DNA of 64,000 nucleotides from Acidovorax sp. (lineage in GTDB: Bacteria; Pseudomonadota; Gammaproteobacteria; Burkholderiales; Burkholderiaceae_C): positions 1 through 64,000 of the forward strand of contig JAUXZO010000108.1 of NCBI GenBank assembly GCA_030692685.1, given 5' to 3'. The notes under the pieces are model-generated. The model was not told the origin of the DNA, did no database searches, and was given only the letters and a program-made list of their open reading frames with translations. Made by a program: the position numbers and the translations under genes. Shown piece after piece: positions 26,975 to 35,965 of the stretch (position 1 is the stretch's first letter; each line of letters begins with the position of its first letter).

Positions 26975-27970
26975 TCAATGCCGGGCAGGCCCTGTCTCTG
27001 GCGTGCGCTCGGTGATGGTCAAGCCTGTGGTGGCATCGATCTTCAGCCCCTTGGGCAGCGGGAACTTGATGGTTTCCTCAATGCCCGCCATGGTGCGCAC
27101 CGACACCGCACCCAGCGCCTTGATGCGGTCGATGACCTGCTGCACCAAGATTTCGGGCGCCGAGGCACCGGCCGTCAGGCCCACGCGGGCGGTGCCATCA
27201 AACCATTCGCCCTTCAGTTCGTCGGCGCTGTCCACCATGTAGGCGGTGGTGCCCAGCTTTGCAGCCAGTTCGCGCAGGCGATTGCTGTTGGAGCTGGTGG
27301 GGCTGCCCACCACAATCACCACGTCCACCTGCGGGCTCAGCACCTTGACGGCGTCTTGCCGGTTTTGGGTGGCGTAGCAAATGTCCTGTTGCTTGGGCTC
27401 TCGCACGGTGGGGAAACGCGCGCGGATGGCCGCAGATATCTCGGCTGCGTCGTCCACGCTCAGGGTGGTCTGCGTGACCACGGCCAGCTTGGCGGTCTGC
27501 GTGGGCTGCACGTGGGCCACGTCGGCCACGTCTTCCACCAGGTGAATGCCACGGTCGAGCTGGCCCATGGTGCCTTCGACCTCGGGGTGGCCCTTGTGGC
27601 CGATCATGATGAACTCGTAGCCTTCTTTGGCGAGCTTGGCCACTTCGACATGCACCTTGGTCACCAGCGGGCAGGTGGCGTCAAAAATGCTGAAGCCGCG
27701 CGCCACGGCCTCTTGCTGCACGGCCTTGCTCACGCCGTGGGCGCTGAAAACCAGCGTGGCGCCAGGGGGCACGTCCGACAGCTCTTCGATAAAAATCGCG
27801 CCCTTGGCCTTGAGGTCGTTCACCACGTAGGTGTTGTGCACGATCTCGTGGCGCACGTAGATGGGGGCGCCGAACTTTTGAATGGCGCGCTCGACGATTT
27901 CAATGGCGCGGTCTACACCTGCGCAAAATCCACGCGGTTCGGCCAGCAGGATCTCCTGGGGTTTTTGCAT
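26975..27970 (-). CDS. ispH: 4-hydroxy-3-methylbut-2-enyl diphosphate reductase
   Basis: IspH catalyses the last step of the MEP isoprenoid pathway, giving IPP and DMAPP. The 331-residue protein holds the three cluster cysteines in [12 protein letters not shown] (Cys16), IFDATCPLV and DICYATQNR, plus the substrate motif [11 protein letters not shown]. It starts at ATG 27970, overlapping the fkpB stop by one base (TGATG). The fkpB-ispH pair is also conserved in E. coli. The last 15 residues are a variable tail. Confidence 0.97.
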   Translation of the reverse strand: MQKPQEILLAEPRGFCAGVDRAIEIVERAIQKFGAPIYVRHEIVHNTYVVNDLKAKGAIFIEELSDVPPGATLVFSAHGVSKAVQQEAVARGFSIFDATCPLVTKVHVEVAKLAKEGYEFIMIGHKGHPEVEGTMGQLDRGIHLVEDVADVAHVQPTQTAKLAVVTQTTLSVDDAAEISAAIRARFPTVREPKQQDICYATQNRQDAVKVLSPQVDVVIVVGSPTSSNSNRLRELAAKLGTTAYMVDSADELKGEWFDGTARVGLTAGASAPEILVQQVIDRIKALGAVSVRTMAGIEETIKFPLPKGLKIDATTGLTITERTPETGPARH

Positions 27971-28434
27971 CACAGGATCCCGATCAGCTGCACTTCAAAC
28001 GTCACCGGCTGGCCTGCCAGCGGGTGGTTGAAGTCAAACAGCACCGCCCCATCGTCACGCACCTGCAGCACTGCACCCGCGTAGCTGCCCTGGCCGTCGG
28101 GCGTGGGGAACTGCACCACATCGCCCACGTTGTACTTTTCATCCGGGTCGCCCAGCTGGTTCAGCAGCTTCTTGGCCACCCACTGCTGCATGTCGGCATT
28201 GCGCTCGCCAAAAGCCTCGCCGGGCGCCATGTCAAACATGGTGCGCGTGCCTTCGGCCAGGCCCAAGAGGCGCTGCTCCATGGCGGGCGACAGCTCGCCG
28301 GTGCCCAGCGACAAAGTGGCGGGTTTGTCGGTAAAAGTATTGATCACATCCCCCGCCGGGCCGGCCAGGCGGTAGTGCAGCGTGAGGAAGGAGCCCGGCT
28401 GAACGGTGGGAAGGGAAGCAGCGATAGAGGTCAT
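27970..28434 (-). CDS. fkpB: FKBP-type peptidyl-prolyl isomerase (SlpA/FkpB)
   Basis: A 154-residue cytoplasmic FKBP of the SlyD/SlpA type: [39 protein letters not shown], then an inserted-flap chaperone region and a C-terminal [20 protein letters not shown]. The start ATG at 28434 gives [15 protein letters not shown]; the frame is open far upstream but overlaps the divergent radC. Its stop is joined to the ispH start. Role: proline isomerase and holdase during folding. Confidence 0.92.
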   Translation of the reverse strand: MTSIAASLPTVQPGSFLTLHYRLAGPAGDVINTFTDKPATLSLGTGELSPAMEQRLLGLAEGTRTMFDMAPGEAFGERNADMQQWVAKKLLNQLGDPDEKYNVGDVVQFPTPDGQGSYAGAVLQVRDDGAVLFDFNHPLAGQPVTFEVQLIGIL

Positions 28435-28524
28435 GAAAGTCCCGATAAACTGGCCTGCATTGTAGAAAACCGGGCAAAGCCCTACGCCCGCCGCAGCCGC
28501 GGTGGGCTTTTCGCCTCCAGCTTC

Positions 28525-29238
28525 ATGCCCCTCAAAGACCTGCCTTCCGACGCCCAGCCCCGCGAAAAACTGCTGGCGCGTGGCCCCGCGGCCCTGGCCG
28601 ACGCCGAGTTGTTGGCCATCTTGCTGCGCACCGGCATTGTGGGCAAAGGCGTGCTGCAGATGGCGCAAGAGCTGCTCGACCCGCCCAGCGTGGACGAGGC
28701 CACCGGCCGCGTGACCGGCGGCTTCGGTGGCATTGCCGGGCTGCTGCACACCAGCGCGTCCGACCTGACCCGCATCAAGGGCCTCGGCCCCGCCAAACGC
28801 GCCGAATTGGTGGCGGTGCTGGAGCTGGCGCGCCGCGCGCTGGCCCAGCAGCTGCGCGAGCGTGAGGTGTTTGACTCGCCCGACGCCGTCAAACATTACC
28901 TGCAACTGCACCTGGCCGCCAAGGGCCATGAGGTGTTTGCGGTGCTGTTTCTGGACAGCCAGAACCGCCTGCTGGCCATGGAGGAGCTGTTTCGCGGCAC
29001 GCTCACGCAGACCAGCGTGTACCCACGCGAGGTGGTGCTGCGCGCGCTGCACCACCAGGCAGCCGCCGTGGTGCTCGCCCACAACCACCCCAGCGGCAGC
29101 GTGGAGCCCAGCCGGGCCGATGAGGCCCTGACGCAGACCCTGAAAACCACGCTGGCGCTGGTGGATGTGCGCGTGCTGGACCACGTCATCGTGGCGCCCG
29201 GCCAAGCGCTGTCGATGGCCGACAAGGGCCTCCTCTGA
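28525..29238 (+). CDS. radC: RadC family protein (JAB/MPN domain)
   Basis: A 237-residue protein: N-terminal helix-hairpin-helix-like region ([20 protein letters not shown]) and C-terminal JAMM domain with the metal site [14 protein letters not shown] at about 180. Despite the name, RadC is not firmly tied to repair; the JAMM domain suggests a metalloprotease-like or nucleic-acid role. The ATG at 28525 gives the family-typical [17 protein letters not shown] opening. It is divergent from fkpB across about 90 bases. Confidence 0.95.
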   Translation: MPLKDLPSDAQPREKLLARGPAALADAELLAILLRTGIVGKGVLQMAQELLDPPSVDEATGRVTGGFGGIAGLLHTSASDLTRIKGLGPAKRAELVAVLELARRALAQQLREREVFDSPDAVKHYLQLHLAAKGHEVFAVLFLDSQNRLLAMEELFRGTLTQTSVYPREVVLRALHHQAAAVVLAHNHPSGSVEPSRADEALTQTLKTTLALVDVRVLDHVIVAPGQALSMADKGLL

Positions 29239-29310
29239 GCCACGGGCGGCGCACTAAGTCACGATTTCGCCCTTTCGCCCTTCCGTATCCACCCCTTACA
29301 CCCGCGCTCC

Positions 29311-30555
29311 ATGCGACCGCTACCGCTACCGCTACCGCTCTCGCCTTCCTCACCATTTCACAAGGCGTGCGCTGCACTGGCCCTGCTGGCCGCAGCCGCC
29401 GTGCTGCCTGCCTGCGGCGCCCCCGCAGCACCAGCCGCATCCGTTCCCGAGGCCACACCGGCCCCGTGCATCGCGCCCTGCCTGCGCCTCATCGGCGAGG
29501 TGGTGCTGGACAAGCGCCAGGGCTTTGGCAACACCACCATCGGCGGGCTCTCGGGCATCGACTACGACGCCGGGCGCGACCAGTACATCCTGATCTCCGA
29601 CGACCGGTCTTCTGTGGACGACGCGCGTTTTTACACCGCGCGCATCCGCTACACCGCCAGCACGCTTGACCGGCCGCAGTTCACCGCTGTCACGCCCTTG
29701 CGCGACGCTGCCGGCCAGCCTTACGCACCCAGCCGCCGTGCCGTTGCGGGCGTGGCCGTGCCCGACCCAGAGGCCGTGCGCTGGCTGCCAGGCGGTGACA
29801 CCTTTCTGTGGACGAGCGAGGGCGACTTTGCGCGCGGCTTTGGGCCCGCGCTGCACTCCGCGCGGGCGGCCGACGGCGCACTGCTGCGCGACTACGCGCT
29901 GCCTGCGGCCTTTCGACCCGTCAAGGGCCCACAGATAGGCCCGCGCGACAACGCCACGCTGGAGGGCCTGGCCCTGTCGGCCGACGGGCGCACCGCATGG
30001 CTGGCCATGGAAGGCCCCTGGCTGCAGGACGGCCCCCGCGCCACGCCCGCCAGTGGCGGTGCTCCCGTTCGCATCACCGCCATCGACGTGCACACGGGCC
30101 AAGCGCTGCGCCAATTGGCCTACCAGCCCGACCCCGTGCCCCACAAGAGCCCGATGCCGGGCGGTTACACGACCAATGGCGTGAGCGAGATCCTGGCCGA
30201 TGGCACTGACCACCTGCTGGTGCTCGAACGCGCCTACACCCTGGGCGTGGGCAATTCGGTGCGGCTGTACCGCATCAGCGTGCGCCCCAGCACCGCACCA
30301 AGCTACAACACGCTGGATGTGCAGGCGCTGGCGCCAGGCAACCACACGCCCGTTGCCAAGACCCTGGTGGCTGACTTTGCGCAACTGGGCCTCAAGCAGC
30401 TGGACAACATCGAAGGCATGACCTGGGGCCCGCCCCTGCCCGGCGCAGCAGGCGGTGGGCGGGTGCTGATGTTCGTGAGCGACGACAACTTCAACCCTGC
30501 GCAAGCCACCCAGTTCATTGCCGCGGAGTACGTGGAGACGCGGCCCGCGCCATAA
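29311..30555 (+). CDS. esterase-like activity of phytase family lipoprotein, second copy
   Basis: A 414-residue lipoprotein. The signal starts MRPLPLPLPLSPSSP and ends in a lipobox LPACG (Cys about 35). The body carries GGLSGIDYDAGRDQYILISDDRS, WTSEGDFARGFGP, NATLEGLALSADGRTAWLAM and LDNIEGMTWGPP with FVSDDNFNPAQ, the same family as the 21.9-23.3 kb gene but only distantly similar. Codons 3-10 are four CCGCTA-type hexamers, a simple repeat encoding Pro-Leu. It sits just downstream of radC on the same strand. Confidence 0.85.
   Translation: MRPLPLPLPLSPSSPFHKACAALALLAAAAVLPACGAPAAPAASVPEATPAPCIAPCLRLIGEVVLDKRQGFGNTTIGGLSGIDYDAGRDQYILISDDRSSVDDARFYTARIRYTASTLDRPQFTAVTPLRDAAGQPYAPSRRAVAGVAVPDPEAVRWLPGGDTFLWTSEGDFARGFGPALHSARAADGALLRDYALPAAFRPVKGPQIGPRDNATLEGLALSADGRTAWLAMEGPWLQDGPRATPASGGAPVRITAIDVHTGQALRQLAYQPDPVPHKSPMPGGYTTNGVSEILADGTDHLLVLERAYTLGVGNSVRLYRISVRPSTAPSYNTLDVQALAPGNHTPVAKTLVADFAQLGLKQLDNIEGMTWGPPLPGAAGGGRVLMFVSDDNFNPAQATQFIAAEYVETRPAP
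29316..29339 (+). repeat. hexanucleotide simple repeat at the start of the lipoprotein gene
   Basis: The sequence CGACCGCTACCGCTACCGCT continues as ACCGCTC, about four hexamer units, encoding Pro-Leu repeats in the signal peptide. The unit length is a multiple of three, so slippage would change length, not frame. Confidence 0.8.
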
Positions 30556-30593
30556 CGCCGCCCGCCGCCCGCCGCCCGCCGCCCGCCGTGCGA
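30556..30593 (+). repeat. 7-base tandem repeat (CCGCCCG)
   Basis: About four to five copies of CCGCCCG follow the esterase-like stop, just before the Smr gene leader. No coding role. Confidence 0.75.
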
Positions 30594-30667
30594 GAGCCTG
30601 CAACCGGGCCACTGCAATGCCCTGCCTTGGCGGTGCGGCAGCACACATCGGGTACAACCGGCACGTC

Positions 30668-31333
30668 ATGACACGCCCCATCCGCGCCAAATCATTTGCC
30701 GACCTGAAGCCGCTGCGCCAGGCCTTGGCCGACGTCGCCGCGCGCGAGGCACGGCGGGCGCAGGAGCGCCTGGAGGCTGAGCGGCGGGCCCGCGATGAGC
30801 TGATGCTGTTTCAAAATTTCGTCGGTCCGGTCAAGGCGCTCAAGGACCGGGGCGATCGGCGCTGGCACACGCCCGCCAAGCCCGAGCCGCTCCCGGTGCA
30901 GCACTGGCTGGACGAAGAGCGCGTGCTGCTCGAATCCATCAGCGACGACTTTGATGTGAGCACCCTGCTTGACACCGACGACCAGCTGAGCTTTCGGCGC
31001 CCAGGCATTGGCGTGGAGGTAACGCGCCGCCTGCGCTCGGGCCGCTGGAGCATTCAGCGCCAGCTCGACCTGCACGGCCTGCGCGTGGACGAGGCGCGCG
31101 AGGCGCTGGGCGAGTTCATCCGCCACGCGCACAAGGCGGGCATGCGCTGTGTGCGTGTGGTGCATGGCAAGGGGTTGGGATCGCCCGGAAAAAGCCCCGT
31201 CCTCAAGGGCCGCGTGCAGCGCTGGCTGGTACAAAAGAACGAGGTGCTGGCCTTTGTGCAAGCCCGGCCGATGGACGGCGGCGCGGGGGCATTGGTGGTA
31301 CTGCTGCAGCCTGTGCTCAGAAAAATTACATGA
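30668..31333 (+). CDS. Smr-domain protein
   Basis: A 221-residue protein with a basic helical N-terminus (about 1-60, Arg/Glu-rich, coiled-coil-like) and a C-terminal Smr domain. The domain has the signature LDLHGLRVDEAREALGEFI (about 138) and VHGKGLGSPGKSPVLKGRV, as in MutS2 and SmrB. Smr domains are nucleases; the E. coli relative SmrB cleaves mRNA at collided ribosomes. The DLHG...HGKG pair is intact. The ATG at 30668 gives the sensible start MTRPIRAKSFADL. Confidence 0.9.
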   Translation: MTRPIRAKSFADLKPLRQALADVAAREARRAQERLEAERRARDELMLFQNFVGPVKALKDRGDRRWHTPAKPEPLPVQHWLDEERVLLESISDDFDVSTLLDTDDQLSFRRPGIGVEVTRRLRSGRWSIQRQLDLHGLRVDEAREALGEFIRHAHKAGMRCVRVVHGKGLGSPGKSPVLKGRVQRWLVQKNEVLAFVQARPMDGGAGALVVLLQPVLRKIT

Positions 31334-31395
31334 AAATGGCCTCTAGCGCTTACCCCATAAGCACCACACGCTATAAAAATAATAGTTTTATCCAG
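31327..31395 (+). repeat. dispersed hairpin repeat, copy G (degraded)
   Basis: GAAAATGGCCTCTAGCGCTT is intact, but the right arm has decayed (ATAAGCACCACACGCTATAA). It lies just after the Smr gene. Confidence 0.75.
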
Positions 31396-31440
31396 CACTT
31401 CATGGCCTAACATGAGAGCGGTATTCGATACCATGCCGCC

Positions 31441-32268
31441 ATGAGCCGACCATCCGCACCCGCACATCTGGAGTGGGTGAAGCACGCCGAACCGATAGAC
31501 GGGATGAAACGCATTGAAGCGCGTTTTCACGGCAAGGCGTATGCGATGCACCGCCACGACACGTATGCGATTGGCAGCACGCTAGCTGGTGTGCAAAGCT
31601 TCAACTACCGACGCGGCCAATGCAACAGCCTGCCCGGCAACACCATGGTGCTGCACCCCGACGAGCCCCACGACGGACAGGCAGGCACTGACGAAGGGTT
31701 TCAGTACCGCATGATCTACGTCGAGCCTGCGCTCTTCCAGGCGGTGCTGCAAGGCAGACCGCTGCCTTTCATCGAAGGCGGTGTGACCACCGATCCGCGG
31801 CTGTCGGCAGCAGCCAGAGCCTTGTTACAGCACATGGACGCGACGATAGAGCCGCTTGAACACAGCGATTCGATTGCCGAACTGGCGCATGCACTCGAAA
31901 CCACTGCCGGCGCGCCCAAACGGCATGCGACAGGCGACTTTCTGGCGGCGCGCCGTGCTTATGAGTACCTGCACGAACACCGCGCGCAGGTCGTCACACT
32001 GGCCGATCTTGAAGCGGCCACCCAGCGCGACCGCTGGAGCCTGTCATCCGACTTTCGCCGGTTCTATGGAACAAGCCCCTACCGCTTTCAGACCATGCGG
32101 CGCCTCGACACCGTGCGCCACCTGCTGGTACAGGGCAGCTCGCTGTCGGACGCCGCGGCAGCAGCTGGATTTTCCGACCAAAGCCACATGACACGCCATT
32201 TCACCAAGACCTTCGGGGTAACGCCTGGGCGTTGGCTGCGCATTACGACGGGAGCGCACCGAACCTAG
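31441..32268 (+). CDS. AraC-family transcriptional regulator
   Basis: A 275-residue regulator: an N-terminal AraC-type cupin sensing domain (about 1-150; YAMHRHDTYAIG, GQCNSLPGNTMVLHPDEPHDG) and two C-terminal helix-turn-helix units (about 175-270). The last reads SLSDAAAAAGFSDQSHMTRH and ends with FTKTFGVTPGRW. It is transcribed toward the cupin gene 80 bases downstream, a likely target or partner. The effector is not known. Confidence 0.93.
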   Translation: MSRPSAPAHLEWVKHAEPIDGMKRIEARFHGKAYAMHRHDTYAIGSTLAGVQSFNYRRGQCNSLPGNTMVLHPDEPHDGQAGTDEGFQYRMIYVEPALFQAVLQGRPLPFIEGGVTTDPRLSAAARALLQHMDATIEPLEHSDSIAELAHALETTAGAPKRHATGDFLAARRAYEYLHEHRAQVVTLADLEAATQRDRWSLSSDFRRFYGTSPYRFQTMRRLDTVRHLLVQGSSLSDAAAAAGFSDQSHMTRHFTKTFGVTPGRWLRITTGAHRT

Positions 32269-32348
32269 CATTCGCCCACGAACGTTCAATACAGAAAGAG
32301 AAAGCCCGCGTACGGTCGACCTCTTTCTCTCTTTGAATCGAGCAAGCG

Positions 32349-32783
32349 ATGTACCCGACCCCCAACTCAACGACCGCCCCCGTACCCGCAGCGCGTGGCC
32401 AAAGCCAGACCATCGACCTGGCCCAAAAAATCAGCCAGATCAATGGCCACTGGCAACCACGCGTCGTCGCCGAGATGAACGACTACCAGTTCAAGGTCGT
32501 GAAGGTGCAAGGCGACTTTCAATGGCATCTGCACGCTGACACCGACGAAACCTTTGTGGTGCTGGATGGCGAACTGCGCATCGAGCACCGCGCCAGCGCT
32601 GACGGCGATCACAGCGTTATCGTGCTGCGTAGAGGGCAGATGGCGGTCGTACCAAAAGGCGTAGAGCATCGGCCCTGCGCAGAAAACGAGGTCCAACTGC
32701 TGCTGATCGAGCCGAGAGGCGTGGTGAACACCGGCGATGGCGCCAAAGGCGAGCGGACTGTCGAGAACGACCAGTGGGTTTAA
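32349..32783 (+). CDS. cupin-domain protein
   Basis: A 144-residue single-cupin protein. The metal-binding motif is WHLHADTDETFVVLDGEL (His, His, Glu), then PKGVEHRPCAENE with a third His. Typical cupin enzymes are isomerases, dioxygenases or regulators; the substrate cannot be told. The start ATG at 32349 follows a short AT-rich leader with an imperfect inverted repeat (about 32283-32340). It is probably linked to the AraC regulator before it. Confidence 0.88.
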   Translation: MYPTPNSTTAPVPAARGQSQTIDLAQKISQINGHWQPRVVAEMNDYQFKVVKVQGDFQWHLHADTDETFVVLDGELRIEHRASADGDHSVIVLRRGQMAVVPKGVEHRPCAENEVQLLLIEPRGVVNTGDGAKGERTVENDQWV

Positions 32784-33306
32784 GAAACCAGGCCCTCGTG
32801 TCTGAGAACGTGTTCACGATCTCGCAGGAGCCGCGTTGGACGCAATCGGGAGGAGTGGACGCTTCGTATGCGCCGCATGGGCTCGTGCCCATGCAAGCAG
32901 ACGGAGCGTTCAATCACCCGATTTCGCTCCAACCCCTGAACATGGAGGGATGGCAGTGGTCTTTGCGGGCGGTCTGCGGCGTTGCGGCGCTTGCCAATAG
33001 CCGAGCTATTGGCGGCACACCGCGCCTTGCATCCCATCCCGCAAAGACCGCTGCGCGGCCTCTGGGAGATCGTGAACACGTTCTGAGGCTGGTTTGCAGC
33101 AGGCATAAAGCGGTTGCGAAGGAAGCAACAACGCGCGACCAACCCAGCCGGGTCGCTGTGCACGCAAGCACCATGCCATCGCAGGTTAAAAGCATCTGGG
33201 TAACATCACTCCCCTTTTGCTTCCCCCGCTTACTTGCGCTGCGCGCGCCCCCGCCTTGCCCTGCGGCACCTGCCCGGCGCGGCCTTTTTCTCCGCCCGAG
33301 AACGCC
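32784..33306. other. gene-free stretch bounded by an inverted repeat
   Basis: About 520 bases with no convincing gene; the one long open frame is explained by a repeat. It holds the roughly 280-bp inverted-repeat element described separately and presumably the promoter of the DUF2760/Hsp70 operon in its last 200 bases. Confidence 0.6.
32805..33084. repeat. 280-bp element with 19-bp terminal inverted repeats (MITE-like)
   Basis: AGAACGTGTTCACGATCTC at 32805-32823 is exactly complementary to GAGATCGTGAACACGTTCT at 33066-33084. Inside is a second palindrome, GCCAATAGCCGAGCTATTGG plus C (about 32991-33011). No target-site duplication was evident and no protein is encoded. It looks like a non-autonomous mobile element or repetitive intergenic module. 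Its end CACGTTCTGAGG recurs near 14592. Confidence 0.6.
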
Positions 33307-33948
33307 ATGAATCCCACACACCCCTCCTTTCTGAGCCGCATCGCCATTGCGATCGGCAGCTTTTTTGCCATCTTGGGCAACGGCCGCCTGGCCTCTGACA
33401 TCACCCGCCTGCGCGCCGGTGAAGCCCTGGCCGCCGATGTGCCACCCGCCGCCGCCAAAGAGGTGCGCATCGAAGTACCCGTCGAAAAGATCGTCGAAGT
33501 CCGCGTGGAAGTCCCTGTCGACAGGGTCATGGAGAAAATCGTCGAGAAACACGCGCCCGTGAGCGCGCCCAGCCACACCGCCGCGCTGCAGTTGCTGGGC
33601 CTGTTGCAGCGCGAAGCCCGCTTTGTGGACTTTGTGCAAGAAGACGTGGCCAGCTACTCCGACGCCGACATCGGCGCCGCCGCGCGGTTGGTGCACGAAG
33701 GCTGCCGCAAGGTGCTGAGCGCGCATTTCACCATCGCCCCTGTGCGCAGCGAGGCCGAAGGCAGCCGCGTGACACTGGCCGCTGGCTTTGACGCGACCGA
33801 AGTGCGCCTGACTGGCAACGTGGTCGGCCAGGCCCCGTTCACCGGCACGCTGGGCCATCGCGGCTGGCACGTGACCGACACCCGCCTGCCCCAGCTGACT
33901 GACGACAAAGCCGCAGCGGTGCTCGCCCAGGCCGAGGTGGAGCTGTGA
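33307..33948 (+). CDS. DUF2760 protein
   Basis: A 213-residue protein. A short hydrophobic segment (about 10-24; IAIAIGSFFAILGNG) is followed by a Val/Glu/Lys-rich stretch with tandem VEVPVEKIVEV-like repeats (about 52-82), then a conserved globular domain (SAPSHTAALQLLGLLQREAR, YSDADIGAAARLVHEGCRKV). I recognise this as DUF2760. Its GTGA overlap with the first Hsp70 gene couples the two. It may tether or present clients to the Hsp70 proteins; this is inference from context only. Confidence 0.85.
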   Translation: MNPTHPSFLSRIAIAIGSFFAILGNGRLASDITRLRAGEALAADVPPAAAKEVRIEVPVEKIVEVRVEVPVDRVMEKIVEKHAPVSAPSHTAALQLLGLLQREARFVDFVQEDVASYSDADIGAAARLVHEGCRKVLSAHFTIAPVRSEAEGSRVTLAAGFDATEVRLTGNVVGQAPFTGTLGHRGWHVTDTRLPQLTDDKAAAVLAQAEVEL

Positions 33949-35927
33949 CTGTGGACACCACCAACACCTCAAACACGGCAAGCACCACAAATACTACAAA
34001 CTTCATAGCTGCCAGCGCAGACACAGCAAGCGCTACAGCCCTTTTTAGTTTGGGTATTGACCTGGGCACCACGCACTGCGCGCTGTCGTATGTCGACCGC
34101 GCCGCCAGCGACGGCGACAAGGTGGTGCAAGGCGTGCTCGACATTCCCCAGCTCACCGGCCCGGCCAGCATCGAAGCCAAGCCGCTGCTGCCCTCGTTTT
34201 TGTACCTGCCGCACGAGGCCGAGCTGGCACCCGGCGACCTGGCCCTGCCCTGGACCGCTACGCAAGACTTTGCCGTGGGCGAATTCGCGCGCAGCCGGGG
34301 TGCGGCCACGCCCATCCGCCTGGTCAGCAGCGCCAAAAGCTGGCTGTGCCACCCCGGTGTGGACCGCCGCAGCCCGCTGCTGCCCGCCGATGCACCGGCC
34401 GAAGTGCAGCGCGTGTCACCCCTGACCGCATCGATCCGCTACCTGTCGCACCTGCGCTGGGCTTGGGACCAGGCCCACCCCGAGGCGCCGTTTGATGCGC
34501 AAGACATCACCGTCACCATCCCCGCCTCGTTCGACCCCGCCGCACGCGAGCTGACGGCCGAGGCCTGCAAGGCTGCGGGTTACCAGCACCTCACGCTGCT
34601 CGAAGAACCCCAAGCTGCGCTGTACAGCTGGATTCAGGCCAGCGGCGACGACTGGCGCAAACAGGTGAAACATGGCGACGTGCTGCTGGTGGTGGACGTG
34701 GGCGGAGGCACCACCGATCTGTCGCTGATCGCCGTGCAGGAGCGTGATGGCCAACTGGAACTGCAACGCGTGGCCGTGGGCGAGCACATCCTGCTCGGCG
34801 GCGACAACATGGACCTGGCCCTGGCCTACGGCGTGGCACGCAAGCTGGCGGCCGAGGGCAAACAGCTCGACGCCTGGCAGACCCGGGCCCTGGCCCACGG
34901 CTGCCGCGCCGCCAAAGAGCAATTGCTGGCCGACGACACGCTGCAGTCCGTGCCCGACAGCGTTCCCGTGGTCGTGCCCAGCCGGGGCAGCAAGCTCATC
35001 GGCGGCAGCATCCGCACCGAAGTCACGCGCGCCGAAGTGCTGGCCCTGCTGGTCGAAGGCTTCTTTCCCCAGGTGGCGGTCAGCGACAAACCTGTCACCC
35101 GTGCGCGTGGCGCGCTCACGCAACTGGGTCTGCCCTACGCGCAAGACGCCGCCGTCACGCGCCACCTGGCCGCCTTCCTGAGCCGCCAGGCCGGTGCCAC
35201 CGAGCAAATCGCTGGCCTGCAAGGCACGCAGCAAACCGCATCCGGTTCAGGCGCATCTTTTTTGCACCCCAAGGCCATTTTGTTCAACGGCGGCGTGCTC
35301 AAGGCCCCGCAGATTGAGCAGCGCCTCGTGCAGGTCATCAACGGCTGGCTGGCCGCTGAAGGCGCCGAGCCGGCCCGCCTGCTGGATGGCGCCAATCTCG
35401 ACCTGGCCGTGGCCCGCGGCGCCGCCTATTACGGCCATGTGGCAGCTTCAGGCCGTGGTGTGCGCATTCGCGGCGGCACGGCGCAAAGCTACTACGTGGG
35501 CGTCGAATCCAACATGCCCGCCATCCCCGGCATGGAGCCACCGATGTCCGCGCTGTGCCTGGCACCGTTTGGCATGGAAGAAGGCACGGAAGTGGCGCTT
35601 GACGCCCAAGCGTTCGGCCTGGTTGTGGGCGAACCCGTGCGCCTGCGCTTCTTCGGATCCAGCGTGCGCCGCACGGACCAGGTCGGCACCCTGCTTGACT
35701 TCTGGGGGCCTGAAGAGCTGGTGGAGCTGCAAGAGATTGAAGCCAACCTGCCAGCACAAGGCCGCACCCCCGGCGAAGTCGTTGCCGTCCACCTGCACGC
35801 CCGCGTCACCGACATCGGCACGCTGGAGCTCAATGCGGTGCCAGTGGGGGGCAACGAGCGGTGGAAGGTGGAGCTGGATGTGCGGGCCGAAACGTCCGCC
35901 ACGAATGCCGAACACGCCGCAGAGTGA
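33945..35927 (+). CDS. Hsp70-family (DnaK-like) protein, first of a pair
   Basis: A 660-residue Hsp70 with intact ATPase motifs: FSLGIDLGTTHCAL (phosphate 1), VVDVGGGTTDLSLI (phosphate 2), LLEEPQAALYSW and an adenosine motif near FNGGVLKAPQIEQRL. The C-terminal part is short and beta-rich with no obvious DnaK-type lid. The GTG start overlaps the DUF2760 stop. Residues about 20-31 (FIAASADTASAT) come from an in-frame copy of the dispersed hairpin repeat. No J-protein or GrpE is encoded nearby, so it likely has its own partners. Confidence 0.9.
   Translation: MTVDTTNTSNTASTTNTTNFIAASADTASATALFSLGIDLGTTHCALSYVDRAASDGDKVVQGVLDIPQLTGPASIEAKPLLPSFLYLPHEAELAPGDLALPWTATQDFAVGEFARSRGAATPIRLVSSAKSWLCHPGVDRRSPLLPADAPAEVQRVSPLTASIRYLSHLRWAWDQAHPEAPFDAQDITVTIPASFDPAARELTAEACKAAGYQHLTLLEEPQAALYSWIQASGDDWRKQVKHGDVLLVVDVGGGTTDLSLIAVQERDGQLELQRVAVGEHILLGGDNMDLALAYGVARKLAAEGKQLDAWQTRALAHGCRAAKEQLLADDTLQSVPDSVPVVVPSRGSKLIGGSIRTEVTRAEVLALLVEGFFPQVAVSDKPVTRARGALTQLGLPYAQDAAVTRHLAAFLSRQAGATEQIAGLQGTQQTASGSGASFLHPKAILFNGGVLKAPQIEQRLVQVINGWLAAEGAEPARLLDGANLDLAVARGAAYYGHVAASGRGVRIRGGTAQSYYVGVESNMPAIPGMEPPMSALCLAPFGMEEGTEVALDAQAFGLVVGEPVRLRFFGSSVRRTDQVGTLLDFWGPEELVELQEIEANLPAQGRTPGEVVAVHLHARVTDIGTLELNAVPVGGNERWKVELDVRAETSATNAEHAAE
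34001..34050 (-). repeat. dispersed hairpin repeat inside the first Hsp70 gene (copy H)
   Basis: CATAGCTGCCAGCGCAGACA continues as CAGCAAGCGCTACAG. It encodes IAASADTASAT near the N-terminus of Hsp70. The same peptide, with one change, is encoded by a copy inside the second Hsp70 gene. Confidence 0.85.
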
Positions 35928-35965
35928 ACCGTTTGCCTGAACCCTTTGCCTGAACCGGTTGCTGC

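Noticed and set aside
32774..33310. Open frame of 178 codons across the inverted-repeat region
   Set aside because: It spans both repeat arms, has no family similarity, and its translated ends (ENVFTISQEP) simply reflect the repeat sequence.
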